Source of the DNA: Panopea generosa
Lineage: Eukaryota; Mollusca; Bivalvia; Adapedonta; Hiatellidae
DNA: 64,000 nucleotides
Assembly: GCA_029582155.1 (NCBI GenBank)
Contig: CM055911.1
Coordinates: forward strand, 24,319,514-24,383,513
Reading direction: 5' to 3'
Shown here: positions 46,906-60,300 of the stretch, piece by piece
Layout of the letters: each line of letters begins with the position of its first letter
Position numbering within the stretch: position 1 is the first letter of the stretch
Position numbers and translations under genes: made by a program
Notes under the pieces: generated by a model
Told to the model about the DNA's origin: nothing
Databases searched by the model: none
What the model saw: only the letters and a program-made list of their open reading frames with translations

Positions 46906-47077
46906 GTATAAATACTTTAAAAATCTATTATTAAAAATCATTTTATGCCTAAATTCCAATTGAAATACACACGATATTTACTCATTTATTTCTTTATTTT
47001 TACATATACATCGGTTTGTGAGTTTTGCATGTTACATCATTTTCATTGGGCAAATTGCCGTTTCAAGATCACTTACC

Positions 47078-47275
47078 TCTCACTGTTAAGGTTGTAGGTT
47101 CGATTACCGGTCGCTCCAAAAACTTTATGAGAGGAAGTGTGCCAGTGATCCAGTTATTTGCGGCAGACGGTTTTTACTCAGAATCATTCTGATGTCTTCA
47201 TCCACCAATAAAACTGGACATGCCATTTATTATATCATATGTGTTGAAAATGGCGTTAAACACATTTAATATGCA
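47078..47275 (+). mobile_element. SINE B, plus strand
   Basis: Keeps the B-box end of the tRNA-like head (GGTTGTAGGTTCGATTACCG) and the full body to GAAAATGGCGTTAAACAC. Confidence 0.72.
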
Positions 47276-47517
47276 TCGAGTTAGAAGACCTGGTCAACTT
47301 ACCTCAGACAGATGCTGGAATCCTGCAGATATAGATCCTCACAAACACAGATTTGTATATATATATAGTCCTGGACTATATCAGAAACAAGCTCGACCTT
47401 AAAATGATAAAATTGATAAGAGCTGTAATGTATGAACTTAAAGGTACACACGGCAATGTTAAACATTTCAATCGTAACCATTTCTGACAATAATATCTAC
47501 CATAATGAAATTGGAGT

Positions 47518-47675
47518 CGTGGTGGTCTGGTGGTTAGCAGGTTTGCTCCAAGACCCAAAGCTCTCTGGATTGACTCCCGGTAGGAATTTGTCAGGGGTGT
47601 TCAAACGCGCTCCCACAGTGCCTCATTCAAGCAAGAGGCTTTGAAAGCATGCAATCCTTCGAAGAGGATTTAAAT
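47518..47675 (+). mobile_element. SINE D, second copy
   Basis: Head GTGGTCTGGTGGTTAGCAGG and body as at 15,434. Confidence 0.6.
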
Positions 47676-47720
47676 TTGCTAGATATGTAGTTTCAGATAG
47701 TTATACTTAGGTTCATATAC

Positions 47721-47985
47721 GGGTCCGGTTAGCTCAGTCTGTAGCGCCTATGGCTATCAATCCAAGGGTTGTGAGTTCGAATCCTCACCATGCCACAGCC
47801 TCCGTGATGATTGATATTCAATATTGCGTCTTATTATCATTCGTCTCTCACCGCTGCCTCAAGTGGGCGAGGCAATGTAACTTGCGGAGTACTGGTTAAC
47901 CTTTCAGGATTCCAAGAAAGAGTTAGGTTAACTGATCGTCTGTTAGCCTTTGATGGCATAAGAATGACGCTAAATAATCAAACAA
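47721..47985 (+). mobile_element. SINE A, plus strand, right duplication copy
   Basis: Head GGGTCCGGTTAGCTCAGTCT with GTGAGTTCGAATCCTC. The 3' end GACGCTAAATAATCAAAC is preserved, showing the true end of the family. Confidence 0.75.
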
Positions 47986-48354
47986 ACATTGCCGCGTTTC
48001 CCTTTAACGACTGCATGACAGCCGAAATATGTACGTTGAATAAATGCTTGTGCTAAGTTGTAGATAGTATACATTGTGCTAGTATGTGACATTAGTTTTC
48101 TATGCCAATTAAACTGTGGTAACTACAGAATTTCACCCGTTTGTCTATTCGAATGTCGCTCGTATATTTTCGGTAAATATTTTCCCATACGGGCTATATG
48201 GCGATTACAGAATGTATTTTATTAGTTAAAAGTCATTCTGTGGGTACTGTTTGAAATAGTACACAATAATAATTGTAATAGTATATGTAGCTTAAAAAAC
48301 CGTAGTCAGTTGATATAAACATATTTCACCCAATAATTCAAAAGCCTTCTGTAT

Positions 48355-48485
48355 TAGATGTGTCCAAAGGCGTCTATAGCCTATCAGAGGTGTCCAAAGG
48401 CTTCTGTATTAGAGGTGACCAAAGCTTTCTATATTAGAGGTGTCCAAAGGCGTCTATATTAGGTGTCCAAAGGCGTTTATATGAA
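48355..48485. repeat. Small minisatellite of GGTGTCCAAAGGCGTCTAT
   Basis: Five imperfect units of about 24-30 bp. No function seen. Confidence 0.75.
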
Positions 48486-49646
48486 GTAAAGGGTTAAATG
48501 CCGATCTCATTTTAGCCAGGTGTTGTCAAAGGCTTAGCCGGCCTTGCTTATACTGTCGTGATCAAACTTTTCTGAGTTGGTCACCACCAAAATGATCACA
48601 TACGCAACAGGGACTATTATTTATTCCTGGAATTTCATTTTTTTTCATATACCAGCAGCAACTAATCAAAAACAAAAATATATTATGGACATTGTATTAT
48701 GTCATTTTTACAAAAAAAAGTTTCATAAAATGAACCAAACGCTTCAATAACGTCAATCAAGTGTTTAAAGCAATTGAACGCTTACTAAATTGTGACGTCA
48801 TTTAAACTTTCTGTTGAAGCAATTGACCAATCAACATGCTCAAATGGGGCTTTCCCAATATTGCTATTTAAGGCATAGTACCGCCATTGGAAAAAGAAAG
48901 TGCTTCCGTGGGGTTGTCGCATAATGGCGATTATAAAAAATCTTTGTTTTTTTATTCTGTAAAAATGCATCTCTTTGTTTTATTTGAATAGCATTATTGA
49001 TGTATTTCGAATATTTTGAAACCATTGCCATGTTTAAATTGTGAATCTAGAAAACAAAATTGATGCTTGGAAATTGGGGTATGAATACATGATTTCGTAA
49101 TTCTACTGTACACACTGATCAGAATGAAATCTCTTATGTGACACATAACCCCTACTATTTCCATCATATTTTGGTAGTGCAGAGGGTGACAAACAGTAAC
49201 ATGTAAGTTTCGCTTCTTTTATTTGGGTCTCTCAATGAATGACAAGCCTTCAAACTTTTATTATTTACTATAGAATAAAGAACAAAAATCAATGGTGGGC
49301 TTCCACCTAAACTGACCCATTCGGGAATGCTGTGTCCTTATTACAGACTATTGATTCATTGATGTTATGGTTATGATTCATTTGGGGTACATTTGGTGAT
49401 GGTTAAGGTATTAATCTATTTATCATGATCACGTCATTCGAAGAATTGTGAAGTGGTATAAAGTGATACCTCTGTCAGTTAGTTCGTGCGTACGTGCGCA
49501 TTTCTGTCCGCCAAATTTGTTTTCAATGAATAACCTACATTTAGAAAAGGACTTTGTTTCCAATTTGTATATAGGTCGAGTTTGATATTTGTCAACATTG
49601 GTCAAATTATAAAAAAGTGAAGGCCCCTTTTCGACTTAACTGTTTC

Positions 49647-50997
49647 ACAACATACCACCTTACCAACACTATTCACAATATAACATACCACCTTACCAAC
49701 AATATTCACAATATAACATACCACCTTACCAACAATACTCACAATATAACATACAACCTACTATTCACAATATAACATACCACCTTACCAACAATATTCA
49801 CAATATAACATACCACCTTACCAACAATACTCACAATACAACATACCACCTTACCAACAATATTCACAATATAACATACCACCTTACCAACAATATACAC
49901 AATATAACATACCACCTAACCAACAATAAACACAATATAACATACCACCTTACCAACAATATACACAATATAACATACCACCTTACCAACAATACTCACA
50001 ATATAACATACCACCTTACCAACAATATTCACAATATAACATACAATCTTACCAACAATACTCACAATACAACATACCACCTTACCAACAATATACACAA
50101 TACAACATGCCACCTTACCAACAATATTCACAATATAACATACCACCTTACCAACAATATACACAATATAACATACCAACTTACCAACAATATTCACAAT
50201 ATAACATACCACCTTACCAACAATACACACAATATAACATACGACCTTACCAGCCTTACCAACAATACACACAATATAACATACCACCATACCAACAATA
50301 CACAAAAAAACAACATACCACCTTACCAACAATACATACAGTACAACATATCAACCTTACCAACAATACACACAATATAACATACCACCTTACCAACAAT
50401 ACACAAAAAAAAGCATACCACCTTACCAACAATACATACAGTACAACATACCAACCTTACCAACAATACACACAATATAACATACCACCTTACCAACAAT
50501 ACACACAATATAACATACAACCTTACCAGCCTTACCAACAATACACACAATACAACATACAAACTTACCAACAATACATACAATACAACATACCAACAAT
50601 ACACACAATACAACAGGCCACCTTACCACCAATACACACAATACAACATACCAACTTACCAACAATACACACAATACAACATACCACTTTACCAACAATA
50701 CAACAATCCACCTTACCAACAATACACACATTACAACATACCACCTTACCAATAATACACACAATACAACATACCACTTTACCAGCAATACACACAATAC
50801 AACATACCACCTAACCAACAATACACACATTACAACATACCACCTTACCAACAATACACACATTACAAAATACCACCTTACTAACAATACACACAATGCA
50901 ACATACTACCTTACCAACATTTCACACAATACAACATACCACCTTACCAACCTTACCAACAATACACAAAATATACCAACCTTACCAACAATACACA
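49647..50997. repeat. 26/34 bp satellite, right array
   Basis: Same monomer family as at 17,283-18,508, here mostly 34 bp. TATTCACAATATA variants dominate the left part and TACACACAATACA the right part, so variant types are regionally sorted. Confidence 0.95.
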
Positions 50998-51019
50998 TGG
51001 TAACATTCCATGTTAACAG

Positions 51020-51525
51020 AAAAATAATTAAATTGAAACTTCGTCGTTCATGCACATACGCATTTCAAACGTTACTTCTACACCACTAGGGTGAGGTTTA
51101 CATTAAACGGTTTTTCAGTTGTACTCCGGAAACTGTGTTATTTTTTGTAATTTTGGCTATTTGTTTCCATAGTTATGAATGAAAATAAAAATGGCTCCAT
51201 CTGAGTAAAAAGCACTTATACATCATGCGGTTGACATGTGAACAAAGTTTCTGAAGTTACCATTTATGATTGAAGGTTATGGAGTGGTGATCCGAAAATG
51301 AAATATTTTGTGATTTTGACTATTTGTTTCCATGGCAACTTTAAATATTGAAAATGAAAAGTGCCCCATTACAAAGGACACTAATAGACCTCTAGGTTGA
51401 TATGTTTACAAAGTTTGGTTAAGTTACCTTGAGCGGATGTGGAGTTGTGCTCCGTAAAAGCGTTCGGACACACGGAATAACGGACGGTGTCCAATTCAAT
51501 GTCCTTTGCGTGGGATCGGGGGTAA
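51020..51525. repeat. Degraded dispersed repeat
   Basis: Two internal sub-repeats share TTTGGCTATTTGTTTCCATA / TTTGACTATTTGTTTCCATG and GTTGTACTCCGGAAA / GTGGTGATCCGAAAA motifs. The end has CGGACACACGGAATAACGGA. Such structure suggests an old dispersed element, but no family is assigned. Confidence 0.4.
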
Positions 51526-51594
51526 ATATATATTAAATGAATATAAAGGTCTCTACTTGCATGTTTGCTCCATTTACAAAGTACAAATGAAGGG

Positions 51595-52085
51595 CTAACT
51601 GAGTCTACAATTCATCGGATCCAGGATTAGAGGGCATTTGGTTCAATCCCCAACCACTGGCATTGCGTGGGGCCCTTGAGCAAAACACATATACAGAATC
51701 TGTTAGTAATGGTTTAACCCTGGAAGACTTCGAGTGTGAACTGTCCAAGTTTTGTCCACCAGCTAGCTCAAACAGAAATAAATCTAAGCAACGTCGGCAT
51801 CTTTACTGCCACACAGGTCAACCCACGTCAAGCAAAGGAAAGATAAAACATATACTCATTCATCTTGGCACTTTAAAGGTGCACACTACATTTCCTCCTT
51901 CACATGTAGGTCAGGACTGGTCGGCCCGATGTATGTATAATGTGACTGGGTGGGGTATCATTCCATGTGTCTGCGGCATGATACTCCTGTGTGACAGCGC
52001 TCAGAATACTGTCTCAAGTAGACACCGTCGCGATATGACTGAAAAATTGTTGAAAGCGACGCTAAACACCATATAACAACAACAT
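51595..52085 (+). mobile_element. SINE E (CORE-like body)
   Basis: A tRNA-like start (GGCTAACTGAGTC, GGTTCAATCCCC) leads to a body ending GACTGAAAAATTGTTGAAAG, CGACGCTAAACACC and an AACAACAACA-type tail. This 3' end type is frequent in mollusc sequence as I know it. The open frame across it (51,663-52,076) is most likely incidental. Confidence 0.6.
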
Positions 52086-52539
52086 CAACAAACATGTAGG
52101 TCAGGGTTATTCAAAGGAGATAAAAGTTCAGTAAGTTCAATAACGTTTTCTACGGTGGCACCCATATGTTTTCTTAAGAGAAACGATTCGCGTAAATGAC
52201 ATAACGTGATGGTAGACTTCAAACCGGTTTATACGTTGTTCTACTTTCTTGTTCCTGGGCGATTTCATTGGATGAGGAAGTAAGTCAACATCTACTTTCG
52301 GTCATGACATTCTATAACCGCAACCCGCAGTGTTAAGTGTGACGTGATACCTTTCGTGGTACACTTATTGTATGTTTTGTACATTTAGTACTTTTTGATT
52401 ATAAAACTGGTTCACTTAGTGTAACATTTTTTTCCAACTAGAAATTTATTTGTCCCTGCTATGAAATGGGGGCATGTAGTTTATACATTTTCAAAATGGT
52501 TCGTATTTAAAACTTGCTGCATGTGAGTCACTGAGAGTA

Positions 52540-52830
52540 AATGCTGGCATAGCATATACAGAAGTAAGACATCACTGGTGTTAATTAATAAGGTACTTTT
52601 ATGAGCATTTGAGAATGTCTCTTTTTTTTTAAAAAATCTGAGGATGTCACTGCACTTTATAAAAACACAAGCTGGTCAACCTACCAGTTATCGTGCATTT
52701 GTATGTGCGGATCCAACCCTACTTTGAAAAAACAACAACTTTTCAATATGGATTTTTTTAACATGGAAATCCTAGACCTCATCTTATACGTATACACAAA
52801 GAATAAAATTCAACTGTGCAGTGAGACCCG
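52540..52830. repeat. Diverged copy of TLP intron 1 sequence
   Basis: AAGACATCACTGGTGTTAA, ATGAGCATTTGAG, GTCACTGCACTTT..AAACACAAGCTGGT and TTCAACTGTGCAGTGAGACC follow the order seen in TLP copy 3 intron 1 at about 45,460-45,880. Either a relic of a fourth unit or a dispersed repeat that also lies in the TLP intron. No TLP exon is seen beside it. Confidence 0.5.
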
Positions 52831-52953
52831 AAATGACCCAAATTCAACACTATGTGATCGATGTGGCGATCAAATCGTCGGAACATCGCTCGGCCATTTC
52901 TGCCTACGAAAATGGCCGAATGAACGGATTGGGATAGTCTTGGTCATATATGA

Positions 52954-53305
52954 TAAAAGACAAACGTCTTGACAAGTTCGGTCGAGAATAAAAATCATTT
53001 TTATCTAGCGAAATCGAATAACGTTTTTGATTGGTTTATTTAAACAATCGAACTACCTCGGAGATTTCCATAGTATTTCAAAAGAGTATCGTTCGGATGT
53101 TTATTTCTATATTCATTACTTTTAAATTATTAGATATTGTTTATGACAAAGATCTTCTACAAGACAACTGTTATGACTTCCGTCTTATATTTTTAGATTG
53201 TAATGTAACATAACCAACTGCAGGTGTGTTTGTTTCAACCAATCAGATCTTACTTCCAGATCCCAACGTTTCTTCTGCACAACTTGTCAAGACGTTTGTC
53301 TTTTA
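52954..53305. mobile_element. Inverted-repeat DNA element (MITE candidate)
   Basis: A 25 bp perfect inverted repeat, 52,954-52,978 against 53,281-53,305, starts TAAAAGACAAACGTCTTGAC. Imperfect inverted similarity continues inward (GATTGGTTTATTTAAACA against the complement of TGTTTGTTTCAACCAATC). The outermost TA on both sides would fit a Tc1/mariner-type target duplication with an element of 348 bases. No transposase is encoded. Confidence 0.6.
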
Positions 53306-53940
53306 GAAAAGTAAGTGTTGCATATGATCAAGACTAGGCTTGGAATCAAATAGAGATCAATTTAAGTCTTTGGAAATACGTAGAAAATTAAAATAAAGTG
53401 ACTCACTAGATGGACTGCAAGTTTAAGCGGAAATATTAGTTTGGACTAAGCTGCATTAGCTTAAGTAAGAAAATAACTAAATTCAAAGAATTATTTTTTC
53501 ATACAATAAATGTCCTTATGACAATATGGACCCGGTGAGTATATCTATACCATGCTCAGATATACTAAAACTGAACAAAATGAAAGAAAAGTCCATCAGG
53601 CATACTGGTTTGAACTAACGATTGGCATAGATAATAAACTCCTGTTTTTCGTTATCTGTCTGCTCCCGTTACAAGTGTGACTACGTAGACTAAACTAAGT
53701 TGATCTCGGACGTTCATATTTATCACTGACATATATGTCCTTATGCGGTTCAGTAAGGTCGTAAAGAGATACATTTTTATCTTTGAATATTCCCTGAGGT
53801 CCAAAATGATGACACCAGCCTTATTTATCTTAAATTATTAACACTACATTCATTAACTGTCGGTCAGATTGACTTGTGTAGGTCTTGGCTACTAACCTAT
53901 CACCACTGAAGTCGAGAGTTCGATTCATCTCGATCCTCAT
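53306..53940. other. Spacer before the last SINE
   Basis: Ordinary sequence. No gene or repeat recognised. Confidence 0.4.
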
Positions 53941-53941
53941 G

Positions 53942-54235
53942 TCGGATCCATATAGCTCAGTCGGCAGCTTATCGCGTTTAAATATCAATCCAGGGGATCG
54001 TGAGTTCTAGTCACCGGCCGGCCAAAGTCGTGATAATAGATATACATGTACGACATTACGTCTTATTGTCATTCGTCTCTCACTGCTGATTCAAATGGGA
54101 ATGTTATCAGTTTCTTGTGTAGACGGGTGTACTCGGGTACTGGTTCGTCTCAGTCCAGGATCCCGGAAAAATGTCACCTGTTAGACTTCGAAAGTATAAA
54201 AATGACCCTAAATATTAAAACAAAACCATATCAGT
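53942..54235 (+). mobile_element. SINE A, plus strand, diverged
   Basis: Head GTCGGATCCATATAGCTCAG with GTGAGTTCTAGTCACCGG. The body has CGTCTCTCACTGCTGATTC and the end ATGACCCTAAATATTAAAAC. More diverged than the other plus-strand copies. Confidence 0.65.
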
Positions 54236-54351
54236 CCAAGTATTTTAATGATGAGATCTGCTAGTAAGCTCATGTTTCGGTTTATGTTATTAGTTTATGC
54301 CATTTATTATCAAAAAGCACCTAAAGAAGCAATGTCTTGCTTATGACATCA

Positions 54352-57300
54352 GTGACTTAATTAAGTCGTTTATATGTCTCTGATAATATGGACCAGATAG
54401 TCCGCATGTGGTTACCACAACGATGTGATGTGACAGTGACTTCATTAGGTTGTTTATATGTCTCTGAAAATATGGACCAGATAGTCCGAATGTGGTTACC
54501 ACAACGATGTGATGTGACAGTGACTTAATAACGTTGTTTATATGTCACTGATAATATGAACCAGATAGTCCGCATGTTGTTACCACGACGATGTGATGTG
54601 TACAGTGACTTAATAACATTGTTTATATGTCACTGATAATATGGACAAGATAGTCCAAATGTGGTTACCACAACGATGTGATGTGACAGTGACTTAATGA
54701 CGTTGTTTATGTCTCTGAAAATATTGACCAGATAGTCCGCATGTGGTTACCACAACGATGTGATGTGTATAGTGACTTAATTACGTTGTTGATATGTCTC
54801 TGATAATATGGACCAGATAGTCCGAATGTTGTTACCATATTTTGTTTATATGTCTCTGGTAATACGGACCAGATAGTCCGAATGTGGTTACCACAACGAT
54901 GTGATGTTACAGTGACTTAATAACGTTGTTTATATGTCACTGATATTATGGACCAGATAGTCCGCATGTGGTTACCACAACGATGTGCTGTGTACAGTGA
55001 CTTAATTACGTTGTTTATAGGTATCTGATTATATGGACCAGGTAGTCTGCATGTGGTTACCACAACGATGTGATGTGTACAGTGATTTAATTACGTTGTT
55101 GATATGTCTCTGAAAATATTGACCAGATAATCCGCATGGGGTTACCACAACGATGTGATGGGTACAGTGACTTAATTACGTTGTTTATATGTCTCCGATA
55201 ATATGAACCAGATAGTCCGCATGTTGTTACCATATTTTATTTATATGTCTCTGATAAAACGGACCAGATAGTCCGAATGTGGTTACCACAACGATGTGAT
55301 GTGACAGTGACTTAATAACGTTGTTTATGTCACTGATAATATGGACCAGATAGTCCGAATGTGGTTACCACAGCGATATGATGTGACGGTGACTTAATGA
55401 CGTTGTTTATGTCTCTGAAAATATTGACCAGATAGTCCGCATATGGTTACCACAACGATGTGATGTGTACAGTGACTTAATAACGTTGTTTATATGTCAC
55501 TGATATTATGGACCAGATAGTCCGCATGTGGTTACCACAACGATGTGACGTGTACAGTGACTTAATTACGTTTTTTATATGTCTCTGATAATATGGACCA
55601 GATAGTCCGCATGTGGTTACCACAACGATGTGATGTGACACCGACGTAATTACGTTGTTTATATGTCTCTGATCTCTGATGATATGGACCAGATAGTCCG
55701 AATGTGGTTACCACAACGATGTGATGTGTACAGTGACGTAATTACGTTGTTTATGTCTCTCATAATATGGACCAGATAGTCCGCATGTGGTTACCACAAC
55801 GATGTGATGTGTACAGTGACTTAATTACGTTGTTTATATGTCTCTGATAATATGGACCAGATAGTCCTCATGTTGTTACCATATTTTGTTTATATGTCTC
55901 TGATAATATGGACCAGATAGTCCGAATGTGGTTACCATAACGATGTAATGTGACAGGGACTTAATAACGTTGTTTATGTCACTGAAAATATTGACCAGAT
56001 AGTCCGCATGTGGTTACCACAACGATGTGATGTGTACAGTGACTTAATAACGTTGTTTGTATGTCACTGATAGTATGGACCAGACAGTCCGCATGTGGTT
56101 ACCACAACGATGTGATGTGTACAGTGACTTAATTACGTTGTTTATAGCTCTCTGATAATATGGACCAGGTAGTCCGCATATGGTAACCACAACGATGTGA
56201 TGTGTACAGTGACTTAATTACGTTGTTTATAGGTCTCTGATAATATGAACCAGGTAGTCTGCATGTGGTTACCACAACGATGTGATGTGTACAGTGACTT
56301 AATTACGATATTTATAGGTCTCTGATAATATGGACCAGACAGTCCGCCTGAGGTTACCACAACGATGTGATGTGACAGCGACATTATTACGTTGTTTATA
56401 TGTCTCTGATGATATGGACCAGATAGTCCGCATGTGGTTACCACAACGATGTGATGTGACAGCGATATAATTAAGTTGTTTATATGTCTCTGATAATATA
56501 GACCAGATGGTCCACATGTGGTTACCACAACGATGTGATGTGTACAGTGACTTAATGACGTTGTTTATATGTCTCAGATAATATGGACCAGATAGTCCGC
56601 ATGTTGTTACCACAACGATGTGCTGTGTACAGTGACTTAATTAGGTTGTTTATATGTCACTGATAATATGGACCAGATAGCCCACATGTGGTTACCACAA
56701 CGACGTGATGTGTACAGTGACTTAATGACATTGTTTATATGTCTTTGATGATATGGATCAAATAGTCCACATGTGGTTACCAGAACGATGTGATGTGTAG
56801 AGTGACGTAATTGCGTTGTTTGTATGTCTCTAAAAATATGGACCAGATAGCCCGCATGTGGTTACCACAACGATGTGATGTGTAGAGTGACTTAATGACG
56901 TTGTTTATATGTCTCTGATAATATGGACCAGATAGTCCGCATGTGGTTACCACAACGATGTGATGTGTAGAGTGATGTAATTTCGTTGTTTATATGTCTC
57001 TGATAATATGGACCAGATAGTCCGCATGTGGTTATCACAACGATGTGATGTGTAGAGTGACTTAATTACGTTGTTTATATGTCTCTCACAATATGGACCA
57101 GATAGTCCGCATGTAGTTACTACAACGATGTGATGTGTACAGTGACTTAATTAGGTTGTTTATTTGTCTCTGATAATATGGACCAGATAGTCCGCATGTG
57201 GTTTCCACAACGATGTGATGTGTACAGTGACTTAATTGCGTCGTTTATAGGTCTCTGATAATATGGACCAGATAGTCCGCATGTGGTTACCACAACGATG

Positions 57301-60300
57301 TGATGTGTACAGTGACTTAATTATGTTGTTTATATGTCTGAGATAATATGGACCAGATAGTCCGCGTGTTGTTACCACAACGATGTGATGTGTACAGTGA
57401 CTTAATTAGGTTGTTTATATGTCACTGATCATATGGACCAGATAGTCCACATGTGGTTACCACAACGATGTGATATGTACAGTGACTTAATGACGTTGTT
57501 GATGTCTCTGATGATATGGACCAAACAGTCCGCACGTGGTTTCCACAACGATGTAATGTGACAGTGACTTAATAACGTTGTTTATATGTCTCTGATGATA
57601 TGAACCAAACAGTCCGCATGTGGTTACCAGAACGATGTGATGTGTACAGTGACTTAATAACGTTGTTTATATGTCTCTGATGATATAGACAAGATAGTCT
57701 GCATGTGGTTACCACAACGATGTGATGTGACAGTGACTTAATTATGTTGTTTATGTGTCTCTGATGGTATGGACCAGATAGTCCGCATGTGGTAACCACA
57801 ACGATGTGACGTGTACAGTGACTTAATTTGGCTGTTTATATGTCTCTGATAATATGGACCAGATAGTCTGCATGTGGTTACCACAACGATGTGATGTGTA
57901 CAATGACTTAATGACGTTGTTTATGTCTCTGATGATATGGACCAAATATTCCACATGTGGTTACGAGAACGATGTGATATGTAGAGTGACGTAATTACGT
58001 TGTTTGTATGTCTCTGATAATATGGACCAGACAGTCCTCATGTGGTTACCACAACGATGTGATGTGTAGAGTGCCTTAATGACGTTGTTTACATGTCTCT
58101 GATAATATGGACCAGATAGTCCGCATGTTGTTACCACAACGATGTGATGTGTAGAGTGACGTAATTACGTTGTTTATATGTCTCTGATAATATGGACCAG
58201 GTGGTCCGCATGTGGTTACAACAACGATGTGATGTGACAGTGACTTAATTACGTTGTTTATATGTCTCTGATAATATGGACCAGATAGTCCGCATGTGGT
58301 TACCACAACGATTGATGTTTAGAGTGACGTAATTACGTTGTTGATATGTCTCTGATAATATGGATCAGGTGGTCCGCATGTGGTTATCACAACGATGTGA
58401 TGTGTACAGTAACTTAATTATGTTGTTTATATGTCTCTGATAATATGGACCAGATAGTCCGCATATGGTTACCACAACGATGTAATGTGTACAGTGACAA
58501 TGTGGTTGTTTATATGTCTCTGATAATATGGACCAGACATTCCGCATGTGGTTACAACAACGATGTCATGTGACAGTGATTTAATTAGGTTGTTTATATG
58601 TTTCTGATGGTATGGACCAGATAGTCGGCATGTGGTTACCACAACGATGTGATGTGACAGTGACTTAATGCCGTTGTTTATGTGTCTCTGATGATATGGA
58701 CCAGATAGTCCGCATGTGGTTACCACAACGATGTGATGTGTACAGTCACTAAATTATGTTGTTTATATGTATCTGATAATATGGACCAGATAGTCCGCAT
58801 GTGGTTACCACAACGATGTGATGTGTACAGTGACTTAATAACATTGTTTATATGTCTCTGATAATATGGACCAGATAGTCCGCATGTGGTTACGTCAACG
58901 ATGTGATGTGTACAGTGACTTAATTATGTTGTTTATATGTCTCTGATAATATGGATCAGATAGTCCGCATATGGTTACCACAACGATGTAATGTGTACAA
59001 TGACAATTAGGTTGTTTATATGTCTCTGATAATATGGACCAAACATTCCGCATGTGGTTACAACAATGATGTGATGTGTACAGTGACTTAATTAGGTTGT
59101 TTATATGTCTCTGATGGTATGGACCAGACAGTCCGCATGTTGTTACCACAACGATGTGATGTGACAGTGACTTAATTAGGTTGTTTATATGTCTCTGATG
59201 ATATGGACCAGATAGTCCGTATGTGGTTACCACAACGATGTGATGTGAAAGTGACTTAACGCCGTTGTTTATATGTCTCCGATGATATGGACCAGATAGT
59301 CCGCATGTGGTTACCACAACGATGTGATGTGTACAGTCACTTAATTATGTTGTTTATATGTATCTGATAATATGGACCAGATAGTCCGCATGTGGTTACC
59401 ACACCGATCTGATGTGTACAGTGACTTAATAACATTGTTTATATGTCTCTGATAATATGGACCAGATAGTCCGCATGTGGTTACGTCAACGATGTGATGT
59501 GTACATTGACTTAATTACGTTGTTTATATGTCTCTGGTGATATGGATCAGATAGTCCGCATGTGGTTACCACAACGATGTAATGTGATTTAAAGACGTTG
59601 TTTATATGTCTCTGATAATACAGACCAGATAGTCCTAATGTTGTTACCATAGGTTGTTTATATGTCTCTGATAATACGGACCAGATAGTCCGCATGTTGT
59701 TACCATAGGTTGTTTATATGTCTCTGATACTTCGGACCAGATAGTTTGCATGTTGTAAACACAACGACGTGATGAGTACAGTGACTTAATTAGGTTGTGT
59801 ATATGTCTTTGATAATATGGACCAGATAGTCCGCATGTTGTTACCATAGGTTGTTTATATGTCTCTGATGATATGGACCGGAAAGTCCGCATATGGTTAC
59901 CACAACGATGTGATGTGTACAATGACTTAATTATGTTGTTTATATGTCTCTGATAATATGGACCAGACAGTCTGCATGTGGTTACCACAACGATGTGATG
60001 TGACAGTGACTTAATTAGGTTGTTTATATGTCTCTGATGATATGGACCAAATAGTCTGCATGTGGTTACCACAACGATGTGATGTATACAGTGACTTAAT
60101 TACGTTGTTTATAGGTCTCTGATAATATGGACCAGGTAGTCCGCATGTTGTTACCACAACGATGTGATGTGTACAGTGACTTACTTACATTGTTGATATG
60201 TCTCTGAAAATATTGAACAGATAATCCGCATGTGGTTACCACAACGATGTGATGTGTACAGTGACTTAATTACGTTGTTTATAGGTCTCTGATAATATGG

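Larger units (their letters stand above)
47150..49640. repeat. Second segmental duplication, right copy
   Basis: Counterpart of 15,085-16,340 in the same order and orientation. It contains about 1.4 kb (about 47,990-49,405) absent from the left copy. That stretch is mostly ordinary sequence with one small minisatellite and no recognised gene. Confidence 0.85.

Noticed and set aside
51663-52076. 137-codon protein-coding gene
   Set aside because: The frame lies over a SINE with a tRNA-like start and a typical SINE 3' end; no family motif.
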